Shown piece after piece: positions 52,550-61,464 of a DNA stretch of 64,000 bases. Location: contig NZ_JARZHH010000047.1 of assembly GCF_029946515.1 (NCBI RefSeq), positions 29,674 through 93,673 of the forward strand, written 5' to 3'. The DNA comes from Polyangium sp. 6x1 (GTDB taxonomy: Bacteria > Myxococcota_A > Polyangia > Polyangiales > Polyangiaceae). The notes under the pieces are model-generated. The model was not told where the DNA came from. It made no database searches and saw only the letters and a list, made by a program, of their open reading frames with translations. Position 1 is the stretch's first letter; each line of letters opens with the position of its first letter. Position numbers and translations under genes: made by a program.

Positions 52550-53482
52550 TCACTTGAACGTCAATTTGTAGAGTTTGTCGACGAGCTTCGTCGGGTTCAC
52601 GAGGGCGGGGTGCCTGCGGTAAGGGCCGCTCATCTGCGTGAGCGCCTGTCCGCGCGCCCGCTCGCCGTAGAGCTCGAAATGGATCATCGACATGCCGAGC
52701 GAATCGAGCAGGCCGACGTACGCGATGTGCTCGCCGCGTTTGACCTTCTGCCCGGCCCGGACGCTCACCCGCTTGCTGCTCGATATCTCGCCATACCGGA
52801 CGACGCCGACGCCCGGGTGGTAGACCTCGAGCGCGTTCGTCCCATCGTAGAAGAAATACGGCGGGCGGATGATGACGCCGTCGGCGATCGCGCGGATCTT
52901 CGAGCCAAACGGCGCATACAGATCCACGCCACCATGCTTGCGGCCTCCGGAGCGTGGGCAGCCGAAGTAGCGGGGACCGTCCTTCCAGCTCGCCGTGGGT
53001 TTTTTCCAGAGCGGAAAAATGAGCTTGTGTTCGGTCTTCGAATCCTTGTCGTCGTCCTTGTCGGGCTTCGGCTTCTTCGGCGGCGGTTTCTTCGGCGGCG
53101 GTTTGGGCTGGCTCGGCTGCGGCGAGGCGCCTCCGGTGCCGCTCGACGCGCCGGGGAGCTTGAGCTGCTGTCCGACGGAGATCTGATTCGGATTCGAGAT
53201 CTGCGGGTTCGCCTTCAGGATCGCGCTGACCGTGGTGCCGTGCGTGTCCGCGATCGCGCCGAGCGTATCGCCCGACTTCACCGTATACGAGCCCGGGGCT
53301 TTGGCCGACAGCGCCATGATCTTCTGCGGCGCGTGCGCGGCGTGCGCTGGCGTCTCCGGCACGACCGTCCGCGCGACGAACGCCACGGGCGCGGGCGGCG
53401 GCGCGCCGGCGACGGGCCCGGGCGGCGGGATGAAGATGGGAGGCGGCGGCCCGAGGTCGAAAGGCGTGTCGTCGTTCGACAT
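52550..53482 (-). CDS. LysM-M23 peptidase-like protein of the type VI island
   Basis: A 310-residue protein without signal peptide, as expected for a type VI cargo. A Pro-rich N-terminus is followed by one LysM domain (residues 65-110, YTVKSGDTLGAIADTHGTTVSAILKANP) that binds peptidoglycan. A Pro/Lys linker leads to an M23 (LytM-like) domain. Zinc ligands His183, Asp187 (HGGVD) and His268 (IHFE) are kept. The two usual catalytic His positions are changed: Glu232 in VRYGEIS, where the classical motif has His, and Met266 in MIH, where it is HxH. A subfamily with this VRYGE form exists to my recollection, so it may still be active. It is the first gene of the island. Confidence 0.87.
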   Translation of the reverse strand: MSNDDTPFDLGPPPPIFIPPPGPVAGAPPPAPVAFVARTVVPETPAHAAHAPQKIMALSAKAPGSYTVKSGDTLGAIADTHGTTVSAILKANPQISNPNQISVGQQLKLPGASSGTGGASPQPSQPKPPPKKPPPKKPKPDKDDDKDSKTEHKLIFPLWKKPTASWKDGPRYFGCPRSGGRKHGGVDLYAPFGSKIRAIADGVIIRPPYFFYDGTNALEVYHPGVGVVRYGEISSSKRVSVRAGQKVKRGEHIAYVGLLDSLGMSMIHFELYGERARGQALTQMSGPYRRHPALVNPTKLVDKLYKLTFK

Positions 53483-53630
53483 GAGATCTCCGGCGCAAGC
53501 AAGGTCGTTGCCAACGGCGCGAGATCGTCAAATACGCGAAATCAATGGTCTTGCACAGCGGGATCCGGCGCGGGGGTGGATGAGTGACGATCCATCCCTG
53601 GGGAACGCGTTCCCCAGGACGTCCAGGGTT

Positions 53631-55076
53631 CTACCCCGCGCACTCCGCGCAGAGCTTGCCGAGCGTACGAATCGCGTGATCGAAGAGCTCGGACCACGGG
53701 TGCCCGCACGACAGACGGATGTACCCCGAAAAGCGCTGCTTCGCCGAAAAGAGCGGGCCCGGCGCGACGGAAATGCCCCGCGCGAGCGCCCGTTCCGAGA
53801 GCAGGAGCGCGCTCGTGCCCGGCGGCAGCTCGACCCACAACAGAAAACCGCCCGCGGGGCGCGAAATGCGCGTGCCGGGCGGGAAGTATTCGGCCACGGC
53901 CTCGCTCACCCGCTCGACCTGCGCCGCGAGCTTGCGTCGGAGTCCGCGGAGGTGATGGTCGTAGCCGCCATTGTCGAGGAAATCCGCGACGGCCATCTGC
54001 GGCAGGGTCGCCGTGGCCACGCTTTGGACGAACTTGAGCTGCTCGACCTCCTCGCGGAAGATGCCGGGCGCAGCCCAGCCGACGCGATAGCCCGGCGCGA
54101 GCGTCTTCGAGAACGAGGAGCACAGCATCACGAGGCCCCGTTTGTCGAAGGCTTTCGCCGGCCGCGGGCGCTCGTCGCCGAAATGGAGGTCGCCGTAGAT
54201 GTCGTCCTCGATGAGCGGGATTTCCCGGCGCCCGAGCATCTCCACGAGCTCTTCTTTGGCCTCGTCCGGCATCAAGGAGCCAAGGGGGTTGTTGAAGTTC
54301 GGGATCGCCATCACCGCGCGAATGCGGTGGCGCCCCATGGCCTCGGCGAGCGCGGCGAGGTCCATGCCCGTGCGCGGGTGCGCGGGAATCTCGATGACGC
54401 GCATGTTGAGGCTCGCGAGGAGCCGCAAGAGCCCGTAATACGCGGGGGATTCGACGGCGACCGTGTCGCCCGGCCGCGTCACGGCGCGCAGGCAGAGGTG
54501 GAGCGCCTCGGCGGCTCCCACGGTGGTGACGATGTCGTCGGCCGAGAGCGCGCAGCCCCATTCGATGGATCGACGCGCGATCTGCCGGCGGAGCGCGAGC
54601 AGGCCCGGCGGCAAGTCGTACGCGACGCCCGCGCCGCCCGCGGTCCGGGCGATGAGGCTCGAGGCGCGGTTGAGCCGCTCGGTCGGCAAGAGCTCGGGAT
54701 CGAGGAAACCCGCGCCGAGGGGCACGATGCTGGGATCCCGCCCGGCGCCATAGAGCTTCGCGACCATGCTCTCGATGCTCGGGCGGCTCGTGGTCGTGCA
54801 CGCGCGCGCCGCGCGGGGCTCGGGCGGGAGCGGCGCCCGGCGGGCCCGCACGTAATGCCCCGATTGCGGCCGCGCCTCGACGAGGCCGCGGTTCTCGAGG
54901 TCGAGGTAGGCCTGCAGCACCGTCGCGATGCTGACGCTCTGCTGGCGCGCGAGCCTCCGCACCGAGGGGATCCGATCCCCCGGACGGAGCGTGCCCAGCT
55001 CGATCAACTCCTCGATGTGCGCGGCGACGCGCTCGTAAAGAAGCCCCTGCCCGGCGGCGACGGTTTCTTGCTGCAC
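53631..55076 (-). CDS. MocR-type GntR regulator with aminotransferase domain
   Basis: A 481-residue regulator. Residues 10-80 form the GntR winged helix (LYERVAAHIEELIELGTLRPGDRIPSVRRLARQQSVSIATVLQAYLDLENRGLVEARPQSGHYV). The rest is a fold-type I aminotransferase domain with the PLP Lys in SSFSKTLAPGYRVGW, the conserved PNFNNPLG segment and the late Arg in YIRLSCG. Such proteins use PLP or an amino compound as effector. GTG 55076 is chosen; a TTG at 55085 adds three residues. Three copies of a GGTACAGT-type motif fill the divergent region to the EamA exporter, which is its likely target. Confidence 0.92.
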   Translation of the reverse strand: MQQETVAAGQGLLYERVAAHIEELIELGTLRPGDRIPSVRRLARQQSVSIATVLQAYLDLENRGLVEARPQSGHYVRARRAPLPPEPRAARACTTTSRPSIESMVAKLYGAGRDPSIVPLGAGFLDPELLPTERLNRASSLIARTAGGAGVAYDLPPGLLALRRQIARRSIEWGCALSADDIVTTVGAAEALHLCLRAVTRPGDTVAVESPAYYGLLRLLASLNMRVIEIPAHPRTGMDLAALAEAMGRHRIRAVMAIPNFNNPLGSLMPDEAKEELVEMLGRREIPLIEDDIYGDLHFGDERPRPAKAFDKRGLVMLCSSFSKTLAPGYRVGWAAPGIFREEVEQLKFVQSVATATLPQMAVADFLDNGGYDHHLRGLRRKLAAQVERVSEAVAEYFPPGTRISRPAGGFLLWVELPPGTSALLLSERALARGISVAPGPLFSAKQRFSGYIRLSCGHPWSELFDHAIRTLGKLCAECAG

Positions 55077-55111
55077 GGGGACCAAGGATACTCTGCGACG
55101 GCCTTACGCGC

Positions 55112-55172
55112 ACCGGTACAGTTGCCGCGGGCGGCGACCAGTACAGTGCTGCGTTCGCTCAACTGTACCGGT
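55112..55172. promoter_or_regulatory. Cluster of MocR operator-like sites
   Basis: ACCGGTACAGTTG (55112-55124), ACCAGTACAGTGC (55137-55149) and the exact inverse CAACTGTACCGGT (55160-55172). The first and third form a perfect 13-bp inverted repeat. The first two are direct repeats 25 bp apart. Direct plus inverted half-sites are typical for MocR regulators, which bind as dimers with large arms. Confidence 0.7.
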
Positions 55173-55230
55173 CGCACATGCCAAGCAACTGCATCTGTGC
55201 CGGCTGCCGATCCGGGGTCAAGCTCCGGGC

Positions 55231-56448
55231 ATGACGACGACCGTGCCAAGTTTCCGCGCGGGCGTGGCGCGCTTCGCGCCGCGCCTCGTCGAGCTCGATC
55301 TCGCCAAGGGCGCGCTGTGGGCGCAAAAGCTCCGGGGGCCGTTCGCCCTCGCGTGTACGAGCGGTTCGGTCTGGCTCACCCGCGAGGGTGATCCGGACGA
55401 CGTGGTGCTCTCGGCGGGCGGCTGCTACCGTGGCGCCGATCAGGGGCTCGTCGTGGTCGAGGCCCTCTCGCGGGCGCACATCACGGTGTCGAGAGAAGGT
55501 GTTTCGGGAAAACTTCGGCGGCTCCTCGCGGCCCTCCGGCAGCGATGGCTCGTGCTCGTCTCGTTGTTCTCCCTCTACGTCATCTGGGGCTCGACGTACC
55601 TCGGGATGCACATCGCGCTGGAGACGCTGCCGCCGTTTTTCATGGGCGGCATACGTTTCGTGTCCGCAGGCGGCATTCTGTACGGGGCGCTGCGGCTGCG
55701 CGGCGAGGCCGGGCCGTCGCTCCGGCAATGGGCCGGGGCCGCGCTCGTGGGCGCGCTCTTGCTCGCGTGTGGCAATGGGTTTCTCGCGATCGGCCAGCAG
55801 CGGGGGTGGGTGAGCTCGGGCGTCGCCGCGGTCGTGGTGACGACGATGCCGCTCTGGATGGCCGTGCTCGGGAGCGGCGTGGCGTTCGTGCAGCGCCGCA
55901 CGGGACGCGAAGGGACGTCCGCCGCGCCTTCGGCCGGCGAATGGGTGGGGCTGCTGGTCGGCTTCACGGGCGCCGCGCTCTTGCACCTCGGCGGCGTGAT
56001 GGGCGGATCGACGGGCGGGCTTTTGCTCATGATGCTTTCGCCATTCGCCTGGGCGGTCGGCTCGCTGCTCAGCCGGTTTCTGGATCTGCCAAAGGGCGCC
56101 ATGGCCTCGGCCGCGCAGATGATCGCGGGCGGCGTGATCATGCTCTCCCTCTCGCCGCTCCTCGGGGAGGCGCGGCCGCTCGCGCCCTCGTTCCGCTCGC
56201 TCGCGGCGCTCGCGTATCTGACGGTGTTCGGCTCGATCGTGGGGTTCTCCGCGTACGGCTATCTCATCCGGAACACGCGGCCGGCCATCGCGACGAGTTA
56301 TGCCTACGTGAACCCGCTCGTCGCCATTGCGCTCGGGATCTGGCTCGGCGGCGAGGCGGCCTCGGCGACGACGTGGCTCGCGGCGCTCATCGTGATTTCG
56401 GGCGTCGTGATCGTCTCGATCGCGCGGGCGCGGCCTTCGCGCGCCTGA
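55231..56448 (+). CDS. EamA/DMT exporter with fused N-terminal DUF2917 domain
   Basis: A 405-residue protein in two parts. Residues 19-90 are a small beta-rich DUF2917-type domain (LAKGALWAQKLRGPFALACTSGSVWLTREGDPDDVVLSAGGCYRG). From about 107 there are ten membrane helices in two EamA repeats (LFSLYVIWGSTYLGMHIALETLPPFFMGGIRF; AYLTVFGSIVGFSAYGYLIRNTRPAIATSYAYVNPLVAIALG), as in YedA/RhtA-like metabolite exporters. The fusion is uncommon: DUF2917 normally stands alone. The divergent MocR regulator and its sites suggest export of an amino acid or amine that the regulator senses. ATG 55231 follows directly on the operator region. Confidence 0.88.
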   Translation: MTTTVPSFRAGVARFAPRLVELDLAKGALWAQKLRGPFALACTSGSVWLTREGDPDDVVLSAGGCYRGADQGLVVVEALSRAHITVSREGVSGKLRRLLAALRQRWLVLVSLFSLYVIWGSTYLGMHIALETLPPFFMGGIRFVSAGGILYGALRLRGEAGPSLRQWAGAALVGALLLACGNGFLAIGQQRGWVSSGVAAVVVTTMPLWMAVLGSGVAFVQRRTGREGTSAAPSAGEWVGLLVGFTGAALLHLGGVMGGSTGGLLLMMLSPFAWAVGSLLSRFLDLPKGAMASAAQMIAGGVIMLSLSPLLGEARPLAPSFRSLAALAYLTVFGSIVGFSAYGYLIRNTRPAIATSYAYVNPLVAIALGIWLGGEAASATTWLAALIVISGVVIVSIARARPSRA

Positions 56449-56458
56449 GCGGTCCTCC

Positions 56459-57130
56459 TCAAGCCTTCGGGGCGCAGCCGCCGTGCGCGTGCGCCTCGGG
56501 GTCGCACGTGCAATCGACGCAGCCATGCTCGGCGCAGGTCCCGCACGAAACGGCGACCTGCTTGCGCAGCGCCTCGCGCGCGCGGAAGACGCGCACGGCC
56601 GCGTTCGAGGGCGTGATCCCCTGCTCCTCGGCGAATTCCTTCACCGCGACGCCCTCCACCTCGATGCGCTCGAGCGCCGCGCGATATTCGGGTTTGAGCG
56701 TCTTCGCGAGGCGCGTGACGCATTGGCAGATCGCGCCGCGGACCTCCTGGTTCGGCTCGGCGTGCTCCTCGACCTCGGAGGCGAAGGCGTCGAGCGCGCG
56801 CCGCGCGGAGCCCTGGCGGCGCCGATGGTCGACGACGGCGTTGCGCAAGAGGCGGTAGAACCAGGCGATCGCCGATTCGTCCTTCCGGATGGTCTCGAGC
56901 CGCGAGAGGCCGCGCGTGAAGGCTTCTTGCAGGATGTCCTCGGCGAGGGCGCGGTCCCCGAGGCGGCGTTCGAGGAACGCCAGAAACTCCCGGTGGTTGT
57001 CGACGAGGACCCGCGCGACGTCGCCCTCCACGGGCAAGGCGGCGGTCGTCTCCGAGGTCGGGCGAGGATCATCCATCGGGTCGTTTGTCCCCTCCGCGGG
57101 CGCTCCTGTCAACTCGACGCGCGCGCTCAT
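56459..57130 (-). CDS. CorE-like metal-dependent ECF sigma factor with Cys-rich tail
   Basis: A 223-residue ECF sigma factor. Region 2 runs about 40-110 ([45 protein letters not shown]), region 4 about 145-190 ([36 protein letters not shown]). Like Myxococcus CorE it has a CxC in the linker (Cys135 and Cys137) and a C-terminal Cys-rich domain: Cys196, 199, 204, 207, 209 and 219, with His202, 214 and 216. CorE needs no anti-sigma and is switched by copper bound to these Cys (known). Its start overlaps the copA stop (ATGA at 57127-57130), which fits copper control of this operon. Confidence 0.92.
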   Translation of the reverse strand: MSARVELTGAPAEGTNDPMDDPRPTSETTAALPVEGDVARVLVDNHREFLAFLERRLGDRALAEDILQEAFTRGLSRLETIRKDESAIAWFYRLLRNAVVDHRRRQGSARRALDAFASEVEEHAEPNQEVRGAICQCVTRLAKTLKPEYRAALERIEVEGVAVKEFAEEQGITPSNAAVRVFRAREALRKQVAVSCGTCAEHGCVDCTCDPEAHAHGGCAPKA

Positions 57131-59448
57131 CGGTGCGCGCCATGCGCGCGAAGGCGCAACGAGCTCAGGAGGACGGACACGCTCGACAGGCTCATGGCCG
57201 CGCTCGCCAGGACCGGCGAGAGGAGCCAGCCGGTCAGCGGAAAGAGCGCGCCCGCGGCGATGGGAATGCCGACGACGTTGTAAACGAAGGCCCAGAAGAG
57301 GTTTCGCCGGATGGTGCGCAGCGTGGCGCGCGCGAGGCCGAGCGCGGTCGGGAGCGAGGCGATCCCGCCCCGGAGCAAGGCGATGTCGGCCGCGGCGACC
57401 GCGATGTCGGTGCCGCTCGCGATCGCGATGCCGACGTGGGCGGAGGCGAGCGCCGGCGCGTCGTTGATGCCGTCGCCGACCATGGCGACGACGCGGCCTT
57501 TCGCGCGCTCGTCGGAGACGATCCGCGCCTTGTCCTCCGGCCGCACGTCCGCGTGGACCTCGTCGATCCCGAGCGTTCGCGCGACGGCGCGCGCGGTGGC
57601 CTCGCGATCGCCCGTCGCCATGGCGACACGCACGCCGAGCGCATGCAGGGCGGCGACGGCTTCCTTCGCCTCCGCCGTCGGCAGATCCGCGACCGCCACG
57701 AGGCCCGCGAGCTTTCCGTCGACGGCGACGAAGGAAGGCGTGCTGCCGGCCTGCGCGAGCGCGTCCGCGGCCTCTTCGAGCGGCGCCGCGTCGATGCCGT
57801 GCTCGGCGAGGTAACGCGTGGTGCCGATTCGAACCTCGCGCCCCGTGACCCGCGCGATCACGCCGCGCCCTGCCTCCGCGCGGAATTCCTCCGGCGCGAC
57901 GACGGCCAATTGGCGCGCGCGCGCCCCGTCGACGAGAGCCTTTGCCACCGGATGCTCGCTGCCGAGCTCCGCCGATCCCACGAGCTTGAGGAGCTCGTCT
58001 TCGCCGAAGCTCGGCAGGGTTTTCACCGCCGAGAGCGTGGGGCGGCCGGCCGTGACCGTGCCCGTTTTATCGAGGATCACCGTATCCACGCGGCTCGCGG
58101 CTTCGAGCGCGGTGCCGCCCTTCACGAGCACGCCGAGCTCCGCGCCGCGGCCCGTGCCCACGGCGACGGCCGCGGGCGTGGCGAGGCCGAGCGCGCAGGG
58201 GCAAGCAATGACGAGCACCGCGACGAACCGCTCGACCGCGGCGGCGAGGCCCGTGGCGGAGGGATCGACGAGGAGCCACGCGAAAAACGCGAGGGTCGCG
58301 ATTCCGAGGACCACCGGGACGAACACGCCGCTCACCGTGTCCGCGAGGCGCGCAATGGGCGCCTTCGAGCCTTGTGCTTGCTCGACGGCGGAGGCGATCT
58401 GCGCGAGGGCGGTCTCCGCGCCGGTCTTCGTGATGCGCACCGTGAGCTGTCCGCTCTGGTTCAGCGTGCCGCCGAACACGGAAGAGCCTGCGGTCTTGTC
58501 GACGGGGAGGCTCTCGCCGGTGAGCATCGATTCGTCGACCGCCGACGCGCCCGCGACCACTTCGCCGTCGCTCGGCAGGCGTTCGCCGGGACGAACCCGG
58601 ACGACGTCGCCCGGCGCGAGCTCGGCGAGAGGGATTTCCTCCTCGAGGTTGCCATCGCCGCGCAGGCGCCACGCTGTTTTCGGGCTGAGCGCGACGAGCC
58701 CACGCACGGCGTCGGTGAGGCGCTTTTTCGCGCGCGTCTCGAGGAGCTTGCCGAAGAGGACGAAGCTCACGATGGCCCCGACGGCTTCAAAATAGACGTG
58801 CGGCTTTTGGCCGTGCGCGGCGTGCGGGAAGAGGCCTGGCGCGAGGACGGCGATCGCGGAGTAGATCCACGCGGCGCCCGTTCCGAGGCTGATGAGCGTG
58901 TTCATGTCGGCGGCGTGGTGCCGGAGCGCGATCCACGCGAGGCGGAAGAACCGGCGGCCCGGGCCGAGGATCACGGCCGTCGCGAGGGCGAGCTGCACGA
59001 AGCGCCCGACGGGCCCGTCCGCGCCGGGGATCCGGCCGTGCGACATGCCGAGGACGAGCAGCGGGACGGAGAGCCCGAGCGCGACGGCGAAGTCGCGCCG
59101 GAGCACGCTGCGCTCGTGGTCGAGGCTCGCGTCGGCTGCGTGGGTGCGTTCGGCCGGCGCAGCGGCGGAGCTCTCCGGCGCGGCCGCTTGCTTGGGGACG
59201 TCGTAGCCCGCGCGCTCGATGGCGGTGACGAGCGCCTCGGTTCCGGCGGCCGCGGGGTCGTACGTGATCGTCGCGGTGCGCGTGACGAGGTTGACCCGGG
59301 CCTCGCGGACGCCGCTCGTCGCGAGCAAGGCGCGCTCGATGCGCCGCACGCAGGCGGCGCAGGTCATGCCTTCGACGGGCAGATCGATACGGCGAGTCGC
59401 CGGGGCGGTCTTTTCGGGGAGGAGGGCGGGGACGGATGCGGTCGACAT
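57127..59448 (-). CDS. copA: CopA, P1B-type Cu(I) export ATPase
   Basis: A 773-residue P-type ATPase. One N-terminal heavy-metal domain carries GMTCAAC (Cys30, Cys33). The membrane CPC motif reads [13 protein letters not shown]. The ATPase core has DKTGTVTAG with the phosphorylated Asp, the HP motif SEHPVAKAL, and [13 protein letters not shown]. The last helix segment has the NxxxxP and MxxSS signature of Cu(I) pumps ([29 protein letters not shown]). It exports Cu(I) from the cytoplasm. It overlaps the CorE-like sigma gene and is divergent from the CopZ-like chaperone gene, with an inverted repeat between. Confidence 0.96.
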   Translation of the reverse strand: MSTASVPALLPEKTAPATRRIDLPVEGMTCAACVRRIERALLATSGVREARVNLVTRTATITYDPAAAGTEALVTAIERAGYDVPKQAAAPESSAAAPAERTHAADASLDHERSVLRRDFAVALGLSVPLLVLGMSHGRIPGADGPVGRFVQLALATAVILGPGRRFFRLAWIALRHHAADMNTLISLGTGAAWIYSAIAVLAPGLFPHAAHGQKPHVYFEAVGAIVSFVLFGKLLETRAKKRLTDAVRGLVALSPKTAWRLRGDGNLEEEIPLAELAPGDVVRVRPGERLPSDGEVVAGASAVDESMLTGESLPVDKTAGSSVFGGTLNQSGQLTVRITKTGAETALAQIASAVEQAQGSKAPIARLADTVSGVFVPVVLGIATLAFFAWLLVDPSATGLAAAVERFVAVLVIACPCALGLATPAAVAVGTGRGAELGVLVKGGTALEAASRVDTVILDKTGTVTAGRPTLSAVKTLPSFGEDELLKLVGSAELGSEHPVAKALVDGARARQLAVVAPEEFRAEAGRGVIARVTGREVRIGTTRYLAEHGIDAAPLEEAADALAQAGSTPSFVAVDGKLAGLVAVADLPTAEAKEAVAALHALGVRVAMATGDREATARAVARTLGIDEVHADVRPEDKARIVSDERAKGRVVAMVGDGINDAPALASAHVGIAIASGTDIAVAAADIALLRGGIASLPTALGLARATLRTIRRNLFWAFVYNVVGIPIAAGALFPLTGWLLSPVLASAAMSLSSVSVLLSSLRLRAHGAHR

Positions 59449-59491
59449 GATACCTCGCTGTCGACCGGCGCAGACGCGCCCCGGGCCAGCG

Positions 59492-59519
59492 CATTACACC
59501 GGGGGCCTCGGGTGAAATG
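59492..59519. promoter_or_regulatory. Inverted repeat in the divergent copA-copZ promoter region
   Basis: CATTACACC (59492-59500) and GGTGAAATG (59511-59519), 8 of 9 bases complementary, 10 bp apart, in the middle of the 139 bp between the divergent starts. It is a candidate operator or paired promoter for both copper genes. Confidence 0.5.
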
Positions 59520-59587
59520 AAGCGCGGGCTTCTGCGTCTTCGGGGTGTGAGCGGCGAGCGGGCCGCTCCCCGGAAAGGAAAGAGGCC

Positions 59588-59806
59588 ATGAACGAGACTT
59601 TGCTCCACGTCGACGGGATGAGCTGCCCGTCTTGCATTCGTCACATCGACAGCGCGCTGCGCGGTCTCGACGGCGTCGAGAAGGTCGACGTGAAGCTCCG
59701 CGAGGGCACGGTCCTCGTGAAGCACGATCCGTCGAGCGCGCCGACGAACGCGCTCATCGAGGCGCTGCGCGACGCCGGCTACGAATCGCGCCCCCGCGCT
59801 GCCTGA
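59588..59806 (+). CDS. CopZ-like copper chaperone
   Basis: A 72-residue single heavy-metal-associated domain, beta-alpha-beta-beta-alpha-beta. The metal site is GMSCPSC (Cys13, Cys16), which differs from the CAAC of CopA. A strong ribosome binding site (GGAAAGGAAAGAGG) precedes ATG 59588. It probably shuttles Cu(I) to the CopA N-terminal domain. It is divergent from copA and shares the regulatory region with it. Confidence 0.93.
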   Translation: MNETLLHVDGMSCPSCIRHIDSALRGLDGVEKVDVKLREGTVLVKHDPSSAPTNALIEALRDAGYESRPRAA

Positions 59807-59865
59807 ATCGCGGGCGAGCGCGCCGGAGCTTGCGGAGATTCCCGCGAGCTCCGGCGCTCGGGCGT

Positions 59866-60294
59866 TCAGCTGCAAGACCCTTCGCCGCAGCTCATCTGCG
59901 CGCCGTGCTTTTGCGTGGCCGTCGGGGTCGGCGCGGGGGACGGCGCGGGCTTTTCGGCGGGCTCGGCCGGGGTCGCGGTCACGGGCGAAGGGGCGGGGAG
60001 CGCGGCGGCCTGCGTTTCGGCGGGAGGCGCCGTCGTCGCGCGCGGCGTCGCGGCGGGTTTGACTGCGGTTTTCGCTGGAGAAGCCGAGGGCGGGGGCGCC
60101 GCGGACGCGGGGACGGTCGCCGCAGGGGGCGCGGCGCCTGGCATTTCGTGCGCCGGCGGAGGGGGAGCGGCGGGAGCCTCGGCCACGGGTTTCACCTCCG
60201 TGCCGTTCGTCGGCGCCGGGGACGTGGTGCAGCCGGCGATCAGGGCGCCTGCCCCGAGGGCGGCGAGCGCCTCGTAGATACTCTTCGCATTCAT
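59866..60294 (-). CDS. Small Ala/Pro-rich lipoprotein ending in a CGEGSC motif
   Basis: A 142-residue lipoprotein with a strong ribosome binding site (AAGGAG, seven bases before ATG 60294). The lipobox LIAGC gives Cys22. Residues 30-125 are low-complexity Pro/Ala/Thr. The last residues KHGAQMSCGEGSCS carry the only other Cys, spaced CxxxxC with Gly and Glu. Such a tail could bind copper at the surface, which would fit the copper genes next to it. The EGxCG-type repeats of copper-binding HvfA/bufferin-like peptides look similar, but no maturation genes are nearby and only one motif copy exists, so I do not assign it to that class. Confidence 0.75.
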   Translation of the reverse strand: MNAKSIYEALAALGAGALIAGCTTSPAPTNGTEVKPVAEAPAAPPPPAHEMPGAAPPAATVPASAAPPPSASPAKTAVKPAATPRATTAPPAETQAAALPAPSPVTATPAEPAEKPAPSPAPTPTATQKHGAQMSCGEGSCS

Positions 60295-60457
60295 GACCAA
60301 GCTCCTTCGTGGTGTTCCGCCGGTTCGACGGAAGGGGTACGACCCTGCCGACGCAAGGAGGCGCCTGTGATTACAGTCGTTGGACCGCGGGGGGGGGGCG
60401 GCCGGACGCGCACGTCCGAGGCAGGAGCCCCGAGCGTCACGCCCGATCGCGACGAGC

Positions 60458-61381
60458 TCACGCGCGCTTTTCGCGCTGCTGACGCGCCCACGTCTCGAAG
60501 CTGATGGGCGAGAGGCCGTAGGAGCGGGCGATCTCCGGCCGCGCGAGCACCGGGGCAACGTTCACGTACGCCATGCCCTGCGCGACGCCGGGATGCATTC
60601 CGGCGGCGACGGCCTCCTCGACCGTACCTGATTGCACCACGTACGTCTTGCCGTCGAGGCGCGAGAGGATCTCGGCAATCTGAGGAAGCGTGAGCAGCTC
60701 GCCGGCGAGCTGCAGCGTCACGCCGTGGAACCTCGCAGGATCGGTGATCGCCGCGGCGGCCGCTTTGCCGACGTCCTCCGGCGCGATCAGCTCGACGAGC
60801 CGATCGGTCCGGAGCACCGTGACCATCCGGTACCCTTCGAGGAAGCCGGCCGGATCCAGCATGGAGTGGTCCATGAAGGTGGCCGGCAAAATGAGGGTCC
60901 AATGCGCGAAGCCTGCGCTCCGTACGAGCTCGCAGGTGGCGAGCTTGTTCTCCCAGTAAACCTCGTGCGCCTTCCATCGGCCCTCGGCCCACCCCTCGAC
61001 GTTGCGGTGATCGCCGACGCCGGACGTCGCCGTGTGCACGAACGTCCGGACGCCTTCGGCGCGCGCGGCCTCGACGAGGTTCTGCCCTTGCCGGCGCTCC
61101 TTGCTGTAGTCGACGCCGGTCGCGGACATGATCGGTGCTTGCATGGAGAACACGGCATCCGCCCCGACGCAGGCCGCGCGCAGGGACGCCGGTTCGTCGA
61201 GATCGCCGACGACCACCTCGGCGCCAGCCGCAGCAAGCGCCCTTGCGTTCGGCGCATCGGGGTTGCGCACCATCACGCGTACGGATGTGCTGCCTTCGGC
61301 GAGGAGCGCCCGGGCGGTGGCGCCTCCCTGACGCCCCGTGGCCGCGGTGACGAGAACGGTGTCGGTTCGATGGGTCTTCAT
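60458..61381 (-). CDS. NmrA-like NAD(P)-binding protein
   Basis: A 307-residue atypical short-chain dehydrogenase of the NmrA/HSCARG group. The Rossmann dinucleotide motif is VTAATGRQGGATAR near the N-terminus, followed by VRVMVRNP and VVGDLDEPASLRAA. The usual catalytic Tyr-xxx-Lys is absent (the equivalent reads ENKLATCELVRSAG), so it may be a redox sensor or an isoflavone-reductase-like enzyme. ATG 61381 is preferred; 12 further codons upstream are open. It is divergent from the AraC regulator with 83 bp between, so that regulator may control it. Confidence 0.88.
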   Translation of the reverse strand: MKTHRTDTVLVTAATGRQGGATARALLAEGSTSVRVMVRNPDAPNARALAAAGAEVVVGDLDEPASLRAACVGADAVFSMQAPIMSATGVDYSKERRQGQNLVEAARAEGVRTFVHTATSGVGDHRNVEGWAEGRWKAHEVYWENKLATCELVRSAGFAHWTLILPATFMDHSMLDPAGFLEGYRMVTVLRTDRLVELIAPEDVGKAAAAAITDPARFHGVTLQLAGELLTLPQIAEILSRLDGKTYVVQSGTVEEAVAAGMHPGVAQGMAYVNVAPVLARPEIARSYGLSPISFETWARQQREKRA

Positions 61382-61428
61382 GAGGGAACTGTAAGCTCCG
61401 CGTTTCGGACGCCCCATGAACCAGCGTC

Positions 61429-61457
61429 TTGATTCGCTGACCGATCGTCCAAATACT
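61429..61457 (+). promoter_or_regulatory. Sigma70-type promoter of the AraC gene, probably leaderless
   Basis: TTGATT (61429-61434), 17 bp, AATACT (61452-61457). The GTG start at 61465 is only seven bases after the -10 box, so transcription would begin at or next to the start codon. No ribosome binding site could fit. Confidence 0.5.
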
Positions 61458-61464
61458 GGGGGCC

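Noticed and set aside
46417..53482. Full type VI secretion system
   Set aside because: Only spike, adaptor-like and effector genes are present; no TssB/C, TssJ/L/M, ClpV or Hcp gene can be seen.
59866..60294. HvfA/bufferin-type modified copper peptide
   Set aside because: Only one CGEGSC copy exists and no DUF692 (HvfB/BufB) or HvfC-type maturation gene is in the neighbourhood.
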